A stretch of DNA of 64,000 nt from Rhizobium bangladeshense (GTDB lineage Bacteria; Pseudomonadota; Alphaproteobacteria; Rhizobiales; Rhizobiaceae), in contig NZ_CP071612.1 in assembly GCF_017357245.1 (NCBI RefSeq), positions 3,041,001 through 3,105,000 on the forward strand. The letters run 5' to 3'. Position numbers and translations under genes: made by a program. Shown here one piece after another: positions 19,979-27,969 of the stretch (its first letter is position 1; each line of letters starts with the position of its first letter). Under the pieces are notes generated by a model. That model saw only the letters and a program-made list of their open reading frames with translations, did not search any database and had not been told where the DNA came from.

Positions 19979-20857
19979 TCAGCTTCCTCCGCGGCTCTTG
20001 AGCCGGATCAGCTCAAACACGCCTGAAATATCTTCGTTTCCATGTCCAGCACCATCCCGTTTGCGGAACAGTTCCAGCATGGGCTCAAGCAAATAGGTGG
20101 CGACACCCTGCTCGCGGGTGGCGGTGAGGATGTTTTGCAGCGAGGCGGTCTGCATGGCGAGATTCGACACGACATTGACGCCGTGCCGGCCGCTATCGAT
20201 CTTCTCCGCATATCCTGGAAGTTCACCCATCATCGCGGTCATCCAGGGGCCAAGCAGCTTCAGAAATTCACTTGCACGGATGCCTTCAGAATCGACAAGG
20301 GCGCTGGCGTGAAAGAAGCCGGCAAAAAGGCCATACATGCCGCTGAGAAGAGCGAGATCGTGTAGCGATGCCAGTCCGGCATCCGCACCGAGATAGGTCG
20401 CAGCGCCAAGCGCCTCAAGAGTGCGGACATGCGCATCGAAAGTCGCTTTCGAACCGCTGTAGAGGATGAGCGCATGGTCGCCTCCGATCATCGGAGGCGT
20501 CGCCATGATGCCGCCGTCGAGATAGGCGGCGCTGAGGCCTGCGACCCGCTCGGCGACAGCGCGGGCCTGGGCCGGCGTTCCATTGGTTAGATTGACCACC
20601 GCACGCCCAGCGAGCGCCGAGGCCGCACCGTCAAGCACGGAATTCGATGCGGCGTAGTCCAAGACGCAAATCACGGTGACATCGCTTGAGGCGACGGCGT
20701 CTGCCGCGCTGCTGCATTCGCGTGCTCCCTTGGCAACCAAAGAGCCAGCCTTGCCGGGCGTACGGTTCCATAGGGTGACTGAATGACCTTGTTGGAGAAA
20801 GCGGGCCGCCAGCGCCTGCCCCATCGCTCCCAGGCCGAGAACCGAGATATTGGCCAT
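19979..20857 (-). CDS. NAD(P)-dependent oxidoreductase, imine reductase / beta-hydroxyacid dehydrogenase type
   Basis: A 292-residue protein from ATG 20857 (MANISVLGLGAMGQALAARF). N-terminal Rossmann domain: 'vLGLGAMGqALAarflqqGHsVtlWNRTpgKa', where NRT after the second strand indicates NADP preference. The second domain contains 'YLDGGIMATPPMIGGDHALILYSG' and a helical C-terminal dimerisation region. The family includes 6-phosphogluconate-dehydrogenase-like beta-hydroxyacid dehydrogenases and bacterial imine reductases; the catalytic lysine of the former (GxxGxGxxxK) is not obvious, which favours the imine-reductase-like group. Substrate unknown. A LysR gene is divergent 135 bases away and is the likely regulator. 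Confidence 0.82.
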   Translation of the reverse strand: MANISVLGLGAMGQALAARFLQQGHSVTLWNRTPGKAGSLVAKGARECSSAADAVASSDVTVICVLDYAASNSVLDGAASALAGRAVVNLTNGTPAQARAVAERVAGLSAAYLDGGIMATPPMIGGDHALILYSGSKATFDAHVRTLEALGAATYLGADAGLASLHDLALLSGMYGLFAGFFHASALVDSEGIRASEFLKLLGPWMTAMMGELPGYAEKIDSGRHGVNVVSNLAMQTASLQNILTATREQGVATYLLEPMLELFRKRDGAGHGNEDISGVFELIRLKSRGGS

Positions 20858-20992
20858 GTATGTGTCCGTCCTTTCACCTTCTTCTTGCAACGCCCGCCCG
20901 AGCGAGCGGTCGCCGAAAGATGCAATATTGGACGGCTGTGTAGTAGTGGGCTATTCATAGACCCATCGTCTACAAATCGGAACGACGGATCA

Positions 20993-21895
20993 ATGCTGAA
21001 TCTCAACGACCTTCTCGTTTTCGTTCAAGTAGTGGATCACGGCGGTTTCGCTGCAGCCGGTCGCGCGCTGCGCCTTCCCAAGTCCACGCTCAGCAAACGG
21101 CTAGCCGAGTTGGAAAGGGAAATCGGCGTCCGCCTAATCCAGCGAACCTCGCGCAGCTTCGCCGTGACCGAGATTGGCCAGGAACTATATCGTCATGCCG
21201 CCGCCATGCTCATCGAGGCGGAGGCGGCGGAGCATGTCATCAAGGGCCGTCTGGCGGAACCGAGCGGAACTGTTCGGATCACGGCCTCGCTGCCAATTGC
21301 CCAATTCCGCTTGGCGGCGCTGCTTCCGCGCCTCGCAGCGATCTACCCGAAGGTGCGCATCATACTTGACGTTTCCGACAGGTTCGTGGACCTCGTGCAG
21401 GAGGGCTTTGACATTGCCATCCGCAACCACTTCGCCCCGCTGCCCGACACCGATCTCGTGCAACGTCGGATCTATGACGATCCCGCCTGGCTCGTCGCCT
21501 CCGCCGACTATATCAGGGAGAAAGGCGTGTGTTCTCGACCCGAGGAAGCAAGTGAGCTCGATGGGCTCATGGCATCGCCCTCGCAAACGGTATGGACACT
21601 TCGAAATGGCGAAGGCGCCGTCGCCAAGATCACGCCAATGCCGCGCTATGTGGCCAATGAAACTATCTCGCTACTGGAAGCAGCAAAGGCCGGTCTTGGC
21701 GTGGCTTGCCTTGCAAGCAGCTTCTGTGCACCACTCGTTGCATCTCGCGCGCTTATTCGCATTTTACCCGAATGGACAGCAGGTGGCGTGACGACAACCT
21801 TGCTGATCCCCCATCGCCGCGGACAGCTCCCCTCAGTTCGAACGGTCGCGGACTATCTGATCGCAGAACTCTCTCGGCGACCCCAAGATGCCTGA
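20993..21895 (+). CDS. LysR-family transcriptional regulator
   Basis: A 300-residue regulator from ATG 20993 (MLNLNDLLVFVQVVDHGGFA). The N-terminal HTH is 'GGFAAAGRALRLPKSTLSKRLAELEREIGVRLIQRTSRSFAVTEIG'. The effector domain begins 'GTVRITASLPIAQFRLAALLPRLAAIYPKVRI', as in the CrgA/DhcR-like subgroup that usually represses or activates a divergent oxidoreductase. It shares a 135-base divergent region with the imine-reductase-like gene at 20857, its probable target. Inducer unknown. Confidence 0.9.
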   Translation: MLNLNDLLVFVQVVDHGGFAAAGRALRLPKSTLSKRLAELEREIGVRLIQRTSRSFAVTEIGQELYRHAAAMLIEAEAAEHVIKGRLAEPSGTVRITASLPIAQFRLAALLPRLAAIYPKVRIILDVSDRFVDLVQEGFDIAIRNHFAPLPDTDLVQRRIYDDPAWLVASADYIREKGVCSRPEEASELDGLMASPSQTVWTLRNGEGAVAKITPMPRYVANETISLLEAAKAGLGVACLASSFCAPLVASRALIRILPEWTAGGVTTTLLIPHRRGQLPSVRTVADYLIAELSRRPQDA

Positions 21896-22095
21896 TCATC
21901 GAAACAGGTGTCGCTGGGCGGCGACAGAGAACGTCGCATCAGCCATGCTGACGCGCCAAGCTACAGCGGACGGGTTTCTTCGCAAACCAAAAGCGGGTCT
22001 GCGTGCAACTTGCCGTCACCGGTATCCGCTGTATCGGTTGGCCGTCAGCCGCTAGCCCCCCGCGAGATCGACATGCAATGCCCCTCTTGACCGTT

Positions 22096-23022
22096 TTAAC
22101 TTCGATCGTCCTTCGAGATCGCCAAGTCCAGAATCCGAATGTCCGCGGCTTCCATGGCATATTGCGCGTAACGAAAGTCACGGATCGTGTGAAGCATATC
22201 ACCGGCCCAATTTAAGAGAACAAAATAGGCAGGATGACTGCTGTTGGGGCCCTGCTCAAACACCAGTACCGCGGGACGGCCCTCAATTAGGCCAGCCCCC
22301 AGCCTCCATCTGTCTTCGCGGGAGTAGTTACCGAAGTAGGACGAGACCTGGCTCCGACCATGCATCACCACCTCACCAACGAGATCTGCTTTAACGTCGT
22401 CGGCAAGTCTTTGCCTTAGCGCGTCGAAATCGCGCGCGTTGAAGCGATCGATATAAAAGGCGAGGAGCTCTTTCTCCGCGGCCGAAAGAACGGGCAGCAA
22501 CCGCTCTACCGGATCGGCCGCTACGTCGCGCAGCCTGATCCGACCGCGATGTAGAAGCGCCTTGAGGGCGGGCAGGGTAACACCGGTAATCGAGCAAATC
22601 TCACGCAGCGAATAGCCGAGCACATCCATCAGGATGACGCTGCTGCGCTCGCGAACTGGCAGCCGCATGAAGGTGCGTAGGCTGGTGGCAGCGATCTCGC
22701 GCGCCTCGGTCTGGGACAGAGGTTCGACAACCATGTCAACCTCTTCCTCCGTGATGAGATCGGCCAGCCGGCTACGTCGCCTCAGGAAGTCGAGTGCAGC
22801 GTTATGAGCAATGCGAAACAGCCAACCTTCGGGATTGGCAATCGGCGCTGCCGCTGGCAGTGCCTCCATCGCCTTCGCCAGAGCGTCCTGCAAGACATCC
22901 TCTGCGTCGATTACCGAACCGGTCATGCGTGCGCAGTAGCGGTGTAGCTTTGGCCTCAATGTCCCGAGCCGCGGACCGAAGGTTGCGGCAAAGATCTCAC
23001 TCCATGCGGCGGGGGCGGTCAT
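22096..23022 (-). CDS. ECF sigma factor with C-terminal SnoaL-like domain (SigJ/ECF41-type)
   Basis: About 308 residues from ATG 23022 (MTAPAAWSEIFAATFGPRLG). Sigma region 2 spans 'LHRYCARMTGSVIDAEDVLQ' to 'GWLFRIAHNAALDFLRRRSR'; region 4 is 'LPVRERSSVILMDVLGYSLREICSITGVTLPALKALLHRGRIRLRD'. The last ~120 residues ('FYIDRFNARDFDALRQRLAD...') form a SnoaL/NTF2-like extension, which in ECF41-like factors replaces a separate anti-sigma and autoregulates activity. No anti-sigma gene is adjacent. The start is eight bases after the stop of the small ABM-fold gene, so they are one operon. Confidence 0.85.
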   Translation of the reverse strand: MTAPAAWSEIFAATFGPRLGTLRPKLHRYCARMTGSVIDAEDVLQDALAKAMEALPAAAPIANPEGWLFRIAHNAALDFLRRRSRLADLITEEEVDMVVEPLSQTEAREIAATSLRTFMRLPVRERSSVILMDVLGYSLREICSITGVTLPALKALLHRGRIRLRDVAADPVERLLPVLSAAEKELLAFYIDRFNARDFDALRQRLADDVKADLVGEVVMHGRSQVSSYFGNYSREDRWRLGAGLIEGRPAVLVFEQGPNSSHPAYFVLLNWAGDMLHTIRDFRYAQYAMEAADIRILDLAISKDDRS

Positions 23023-23029
23023 TCGTCGC

Positions 23030-23332
23030 TCATTTGCTGAACATTTCAAAGTCGCCAATTACCTGCACTACGGCTTGGGCCGGTTCCTCAAGGCAGCGAT
23101 TAAGAATGCCGTTCCGGAACGCACGGAACGCGTGGAGGCTGGCGACAGAGTCGTCTACACCATCCTCCACTGCGAGGAGATGCAGAAAGACGGATTCATC
23201 GAGCCGCAGAGCAGCGTATTTCACGCCGGAAGGTGCCTTTTCGGTCAGCTCCCGGAATACCTCCTCGATCAGCCTCTGGTTCTCGTCAGCGCTCTCGGGT
23301 CTCGTTCTATAGCGGATTGCGATGCGTTTCAT
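23030..23332 (-). CDS. Small ABM-fold (dimeric alpha/beta barrel) protein co-transcribed with the ECF sigma factor
   Basis: A 100-residue protein from ATG 23332 (MKRIAIRYRTRPESADENQR); GAGGAGG lies about five bases upstream. The pattern 'i.iRYrtrPEsADeNqrLieeVf.eL.e.aPsGvkYaalrLdesvFlHLl...dg..sl..l.AFraFr.gi..R...pp..' fits small ABM-like dimeric barrels. It occupies the position that a carboxymuconolactone-decarboxylase-like protein holds beside classical ECF41 genes, so it may be an enzyme or sensor linked to the sigma factor. Activity unproven. Confidence 0.7.
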   Translation of the reverse strand: MKRIAIRYRTRPESADENQRLIEEVFRELTEKAPSGVKYAALRLDESVFLHLLAVEDGVDDSVASLHAFRAFRNGILNRCLEEPAQAVVQVIGDFEMFSK

Positions 23333-23520
23333 CAATGCCTCCTCGATTAGCGATCTCCTCTACGAGACGCGCGTCGGGCTTAGAAAGATTCGCCTACCGT
23401 GGAAAAATCTCTGCGAATCCTTTTCGACAATCCGGTCGTCTTCTCCTGTGTAGTCCCCGGTCCAAGCACTGTTTCTGTGCGAAGCCGGACAGCGCCACTG
23501 ATTTAACCAGGAGAAACGAC

Positions 23521-23928
23521 ATGCCCACTTTTATTATCGAAGGCCCTCAGGGTCTGCGAAGCGAGGCCAGGACGAAGATGATGGGAGAGATAGCCTCTGC
23601 GCTCGAGGAGGCGTACCACATCCCAGATGTCCGCATCTTCCTCCGTGAGCACGCACCTGCCAATGTGGCACAGGACGGTCGTATCGAAGCAGAACCAGTC
23701 CGGCCGGTCTGCTTCGTCGAGGCGCCGCGGTTGCCAGGTCTCGACGCTCGGCGTTCGCTGATAGAGAAGTTGAATGGCGCCGTCGCGAGGGCGTTTGCCG
23801 GCATTGCCAACACTGATGACATCTTGATCCTATGCAATGAATATCCGTTGGAGCTTGCCGGCGCGGGTGGACGTCTTCAGTCGGAGAATCCAGACGTTGT
23901 CGCAGCGCTGAAAGATGCCGCCGAATAG
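23521..23928 (+). CDS. Tautomerase-superfamily protein
   Basis: A 135-residue protein starting MPTFIIEGPQGLRSEARTKM. The Pro immediately after the initiator Met is the catalytic base of the 4-oxalocrotonate tautomerase / MIF superfamily and is exposed when Met is removed. A second half-repeat around 'PVCFVEAPRLPGLDARRSLIEKLNGAVARAF' gives the two beta-alpha-beta units of the longer subgroup. CCAGGAGAAA is a good ribosome binding site. It diverges from the ABM/ECF operon with a 188-base shared promoter region and is a plausible target of that sigma factor, though I found no clear ECF promoter. Substrate unknown. Confidence 0.75.
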   Translation: MPTFIIEGPQGLRSEARTKMMGEIASALEEAYHIPDVRIFLREHAPANVAQDGRIEAEPVRPVCFVEAPRLPGLDARRSLIEKLNGAVARAFAGIANTDDILILCNEYPLELAGAGGRLQSENPDVVAALKDAAE

Positions 23929-24383
23929 GCCTGCGGGACGGGACGCGCTGCTCTACCCGGTACCTCCCCTTAATTGACTGCAGGTTCCACGCCCCGCTGG
24001 TGCGGCTCTTGAGGGTCGCACCGCCAAAAAACATCTGGCGCGCCTTTTTCGCCGGACGGAGGGCTTCGATCCCACCTGCCGCGAAATCGTCGGCGGCGAT
24101 CGTATCAGGCGTTCAACGAGGTAACTGCCCCGCGGTGACGATCTTGGCGCCACCCATAACCGCCAGGCCACGTTCTTAGCTAGCATTAGGACGTGAGGTC
24201 GACGAACTGCTCTGCAGTGTCGGGCGAAATGTGCGCTCTGATTTAATCCGCGCTTGCGGCAAGCCTTCCATAGATCGGCGCGAGGCGCTTCGCGGTCTAA
24301 CGGGTCCCTTTCACTTCCATATTGACCTCAACCATGGTTGAGGAATTACAGAAGTGCCTGCAGATCCGATGCAGGAGAAACAA
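23929..24383. other. Gap with no convincing gene
   Basis: Several short leftward frames cover this stretch but shift against each other and have no ribosome binding site. It may be decayed coding sequence; I cannot name a parent gene. Confidence 0.35.
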
Positions 24384-24704
24384 ATGAGCGGAACTTTCTA
24401 TCGTGTCGACAAGTTCATCGTGCCGGCTGCGGCGCGTGAGGAGTTTCTTGTCAAAGTGATGATGACCCACAAGCTGCTGGAGGCACAGGAGGGATTCGTC
24501 GATCATAGGGTGCTGGAGCAGGTCGCAGGTCCCGGCAAGTTCAATTTCGTCACCATTGCCGAATGGCAAAATTCCGAGGTCGTCGAACGCGCGCGGGCAG
24601 CCGTGGCGGCCGCCCATAAGGCTGCAAATTTCGATCCGCAGGAAATGTTTTCGCGTCTCGGTATCAGAGCCGATATCGCCAGCTACAAGCCTGTCGCAGC
24701 TTAA
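24384..24704 (+). CDS. Putative quinol monooxygenase (ABM domain)
   Basis: A 106-residue protein starting MSGTFYRVDKFIVPAAAREE with GCAGGAG seven bases before ATG 24384. The antibiotic-biosynthesis-monooxygenase pattern is clear: 'fyrvdkFiVPaaareEFl.kv..th.lLeaqeGFvdhrvlEq...pg.fnfVTiaEWqn.eav..ArAav.aahk...fdp'. These proteins form ferredoxin-like dimers that oxidise quinols or quench electrophiles without a cofactor, or are merely structural homologues. Monocistronic; the MATE gene converges on it with an 18-base gap. Confidence 0.8.
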   Translation: MSGTFYRVDKFIVPAAAREEFLVKVMMTHKLLEAQEGFVDHRVLEQVAGPGKFNFVTIAEWQNSEVVERARAAVAAAHKAANFDPQEMFSRLGIRADIASYKPVAA

Positions 24705-24721
24705 GGAGAGAGGGGGCCGGC

Positions 24722-26125
24722 TCAGGCGCCGGCCGCTGCCCCTTCCCGACGAAGCAGAAGGTAGAACCGTCCGCAGAGCATTGTCGCGGCGGCTGCCAGC
24801 CCGACGAGGAAGCCGAACCAGATGCCGATGCCGCCGAAACCCAGCGGAAAGGCGAAGGCCCAGGCGAGGAGGAAGCCGATCGGCCAGTAAGCAATCAGCG
24901 CCATGATCATCGGCACGCGCGCGTCCTTCAATCCACGCAGCAATCCATTGGCGATCACCTGCAGGCCGTCGACCAGCTGGAATAGCCCGGCAACGACGAT
25001 CAGCGGCCCGGCATAGGCAAGCACCTCGGGCGCCTCGGGCGAGCTGACGTCGAGGAACCAGCTGCCGAGGAATTGCGGCATGGTGGCGAAGATGACCGAT
25101 CCGACCGCCGACATGGCGCAAGCGATGATCACGACCATGATCGAAGCGCGCACCAGTCCGTCATAATCGCCCTGCCCGTGAGCAACGCCGATGCGCACCG
25201 TCGCCGCCTGGCTGAGACCGAGCGGGATCATGAAGGCGATCGAGGCCCATTGCAGCGCGATGCCGTGGGCGGCGAGCTCGATGGTGCCGATATAACCCAT
25301 CAAGAGCGACGCGACCGTAAACAGACTGACCTCGGCAAGTACGGTGACGCTGATCGGGAAACCGAGCCGGATGACCTCCAGCAGCGCGTGCCAATCCGGC
25401 TTCCAGAACCGCACGAAGATCTCATAGCGCCGTGTCTCTTCCCGCCGCTGGACGAAAACGAGAATGAAGAGAAAGCCGGCCGTCTGTACGACCACGGAGA
25501 CGATCGCCGCGCCCTCGAGCCCCATGGCCGGCAAGCCGAAATGGCCGAGCACGAGCGCATAGGCGAAGATCGCATTCATCACCAGCGTGACGATGGTGAC
25601 GTTGAGGATGATGCCTGCCTTGCCGATGGCGCTGACCAGCGCCCGCAGGACATTGAAAAGAAGGGCCGGCAGCACGCCGAATTGGCCGATCAGAATATAG
25701 CCATGGGCGAGCCTGGCCACCTCCGGCTTCTGCTGCGCAAAAAGCAGTATCTGCTCTGCATTGAAAAAGGCCGGTTGCGCGATGATCCAGAATCCGATGA
25801 CCACCCAGAGCCCCATGCGCAGCGATCGGCGCACCGAGACGACGTCGCCGCGGCCATAGGCCTGCGCCACCATCGGAATGACGGCAATGGAAAAGCCCGA
25901 ACCGAAGATGAGGATCGTGAACAGGAACTGGGCTGACAGCACCATGGCCGCCAACTGCTCGGCGCCAAGGCGGCCGATGATCATCACATCGGTGGTGTGG
26001 ATGCCGAGCTGTGCGAGCTGGGCGCCGATCAGCGGAATGCCGAGCGCCAGCGTCGCACGGAAATGTGCGCCCCAACGATTATCGTTTGTCGGCGCAAGGC
26101 TGCGCGCGTCGATCGACGTGTCCAT
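24722..26125 (-). CDS. MATE-family multidrug efflux transporter (NorM type)
   Basis: A 467-residue inner-membrane protein with about twelve hydrophobic helices in two homologous halves. Family features include 'LALGIPLIGAQLAQLGIHTTDVMIIGRLGAEQLAA' in helix 1-2 and the corresponding second-half 'IRLGFPISVTVLAEVSLFTVASLLMGYIGTIELAAHGIALQ', each with the MATE proline and asymmetric Gly pattern. Length is typical for NorM-like Na+/H+ antiporters exporting cationic drugs and flavonoids. ATG at 26125. Faces a tetracycline-type exporter upstream (26269-27513) on the same strand across a gap holding a 21-base palindrome. Confidence 0.93.
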   Translation of the reverse strand: MDTSIDARSLAPTNDNRWGAHFRATLALGIPLIGAQLAQLGIHTTDVMIIGRLGAEQLAAMVLSAQFLFTILIFGSGFSIAVIPMVAQAYGRGDVVSVRRSLRMGLWVVIGFWIIAQPAFFNAEQILLFAQQKPEVARLAHGYILIGQFGVLPALLFNVLRALVSAIGKAGIILNVTIVTLVMNAIFAYALVLGHFGLPAMGLEGAAIVSVVVQTAGFLFILVFVQRREETRRYEIFVRFWKPDWHALLEVIRLGFPISVTVLAEVSLFTVASLLMGYIGTIELAAHGIALQWASIAFMIPLGLSQAATVRIGVAHGQGDYDGLVRASIMVVIIACAMSAVGSVIFATMPQFLGSWFLDVSSPEAPEVLAYAGPLIVVAGLFQLVDGLQVIANGLLRGLKDARVPMIMALIAYWPIGFLLAWAFAFPLGFGGIGIWFGFLVGLAAAATMLCGRFYLLLRREGAAAGA

Positions 26126-26227
26126 GACACCGGTCCTGTGATTGAAATATGTGGTCGTCGCAACTTGCTGCGAAATATCATTCGGACTTAGATCAAAGCC
26201 CGGACAAGAACTACCCCAAAACGAGCA

Positions 26228-26248
26228 GATGATGAAAAATTCATCATC
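26228..26248. promoter_or_regulatory. 21-base palindrome between two exporter genes
   Basis: GATGATGAA (26228-26236) and TTCATCATC (26240-26248) are perfect inverted repeats around AAA. It has no adjoining T-run, so it is not a good terminator and may be a repressor operator or a weak hairpin ending the TetA-type gene (stop at 26269). Confidence 0.4.
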
Positions 26249-26268
26249 GCATCACCATTTCTGATCAA

Positions 26269-27513
26269 TCAGCCGGCGGCTTCCAGCGCCTCGGCCGGCT
26301 CCCTCGCCCGAACCCGTGTCAGGAATACCGCGGCGGCCAGAAGGATGAGCACGGCGGCCGTGAGATACGGCGCGCCGGCGAAAGTGACGGGCGCCTCAGG
26401 CCGTGTGAAATAGCCGAACATCTGCGTGAAGATCAGCGGGCCGACGATGGTGGTGATGCTGCTGAGGCTGGTCAGCGCACCCTGCAATTCGCCCTGCGCC
26501 GACGGCGGCACCATGCCGGCGGCAATGCTGCGCAGTGGCGGATCGGCGACATTTTCGATGACGGTCGCGACGATAACGACGTAAACCACCCAGCCCTCCC
26601 AGGCGAAGGCATAGCCGGTCAGTCCTGCGGCGGAGAAGCAGAGGCCGAGAAGCGCCGTCTTCCATTCGCCAAGCAGAGGCACGACACGCGGCAGGACCAA
26701 GCCCATGACGAGCGCCGCGCCGATGCCGTAAATGCCGAGCGACAGGCCGATCTGGCCCTCGCTCCAGCCATAGCGGTAGGTCGAGACGAAAGACCAGACC
26801 GAGGGATAGACGGCATGCGCCAGGAAGAACAGGAACATGACGAGGCTGACCCCGCCGATGCCGGGGTAATGGCGCATCTGGCGCAGCGCGCCGAGCGGAT
26901 TGGCACGTTTCCACTCGAAGCGGCGTCGGTTCTTCGCTTCCAGCGTTTCCGGCAGCAAGAAGCAGGCGGCAATGAAATTGAGAAGCGACAAAGCGGCTGC
27001 GCCGAGGAACGGCACGCGCGGGCCGAATTCCCCGAGAAATCCACCGATGACGGGGCCGATGGTGAAGCCGACGCCGAAGGCGATACCGATCAGCCCGAAA
27101 TTTTTCGCCCGGTTCTCCTCGGTGCTGATATCGGCGATATAGGCCGAACAGGTGGCGAAGCTGCCGCCGCTGATGCCGGCAAGCACACGGCCGACGAACA
27201 GCATCCAGAAGCTGGTGGCGATGCCGCAGATGAAATTGTCGATCGCAAAGGTCAGCACCGAAAGAAGAAGGATCGGCCTGCGGCCGAAACGGTCGGAGAG
27301 GTTTCCGAGCAGCGGCGCGAACAGGAACTGCATGCCGGCATAGACGAGCATCAGCCAGCCGCCGTCGATCGCCGCGTCGCTGACGCTGCCGCCGGTCAGC
27401 TGCTCCAGATAGGCGGGCAGCACCGGCATGATGATGGCGATGCCGATAATGTCGAGGAAGAGGATGATGAAGACCAGGAAAAGGCCACGGCGAACGAATC
27501 TGGGATCAAGCAT
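26269..27513 (-). CDS. MFS transporter, TetA/tetracycline-resistance type
   Basis: A 414-residue, twelve-helix major facilitator protein starting MLDPRFVRRGLFLVFIILFL. Motif A 'GNLSDRFGRRPILLLSV' follows helix 2, and 'RVLAGISGGSFATCSAYIADI' plus 'FGLIGIAFGVGFTIGPVIGGFLGEFG' (motif C) in helices 4-5 are characteristic of the drug:H+ antiporter-1 TetA/TCR family. The actual substrate need not be tetracycline. No TetR gene is adjacent. The RIME-like copy B lies just upstream of its start (27563-27664). Confidence 0.92.
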   Translation of the reverse strand: MLDPRFVRRGLFLVFIILFLDIIGIAIIMPVLPAYLEQLTGGSVSDAAIDGGWLMLVYAGMQFLFAPLLGNLSDRFGRRPILLLSVLTFAIDNFICGIATSFWMLFVGRVLAGISGGSFATCSAYIADISTEENRAKNFGLIGIAFGVGFTIGPVIGGFLGEFGPRVPFLGAAALSLLNFIAACFLLPETLEAKNRRRFEWKRANPLGALRQMRHYPGIGGVSLVMFLFFLAHAVYPSVWSFVSTYRYGWSEGQIGLSLGIYGIGAALVMGLVLPRVVPLLGEWKTALLGLCFSAAGLTGYAFAWEGWVVYVVIVATVIENVADPPLRSIAAGMVPPSAQGELQGALTSLSSITTIVGPLIFTQMFGYFTRPEAPVTFAGAPYLTAAVLILLAAAVFLTRVRAREPAEALEAAG

Positions 27514-27562
27514 GAAGCATCTCTACAGCAATCGTTTCTGAAAAGACGATCTCGTCACCGCG

Positions 27563-27664
27563 AGCGTATCGGCCCGAAAGTCGGCATCGATTTCGGAAAG
27601 CACGATGCGCAGCTTCAGAGTGTCAGAGCTTCCTTCGTGCATCCGAAAAGATGCACGGCGCTCC
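27563..27664. repeat. RIME-like intergenic mosaic element, copy B
   Basis: Diverged copy of the 17431-17534 element with the same block order. The hairpin here is GTGCATCC-GAAA-AGATGCAC; relative to copy A the arms change G-C to A-T on both sides, a compensatory pair that keeps the stem. Confidence 0.72.
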
Positions 27665-27969
27665 ACAGTGACATAGCTCAGAAAAGACACCGAAACAATC
27701 CGTGAACATTCAAATGTATCCGCTGAGTTGTACGGGAAAATCATCAGAGCCTCAACCGATGCACGCAAGATCGCCGGGGGTCCGTTCCCCTGCAAAGGCC
27801 GCGAAGGCATCCAGATTGAGCAGGGCAAATTATCCATTGTGCATTCTCCCGCACAGCCTGTCCGACACCGTCCGATTATCGCCCGAATGCGGAAACGGTA
27901 AAACGGCGTCGGCAGCGCCGCGGTGGCGCGGATGTCCCTCGCGCCAGCGGCGCAACAAAGGAGAAGACA
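27665..27969. other. Gap upstream of the aldo/keto reductase; no gene seen
   Basis: About 300 bases with no supportable ORF. It should contain the divergent promoters of the TetA-type exporter and the aldo/keto reductase. No clear -35/-10 pair was identified. Confidence 0.35.

Noticed and set aside
23534..24186. Leftward ORFs between the tautomerase and quinol monooxygenase genes
   Set aside because: Two overlapping frames read like fragments of something but shift against each other, and one is antisense to the tautomerase; no parent family recognised.
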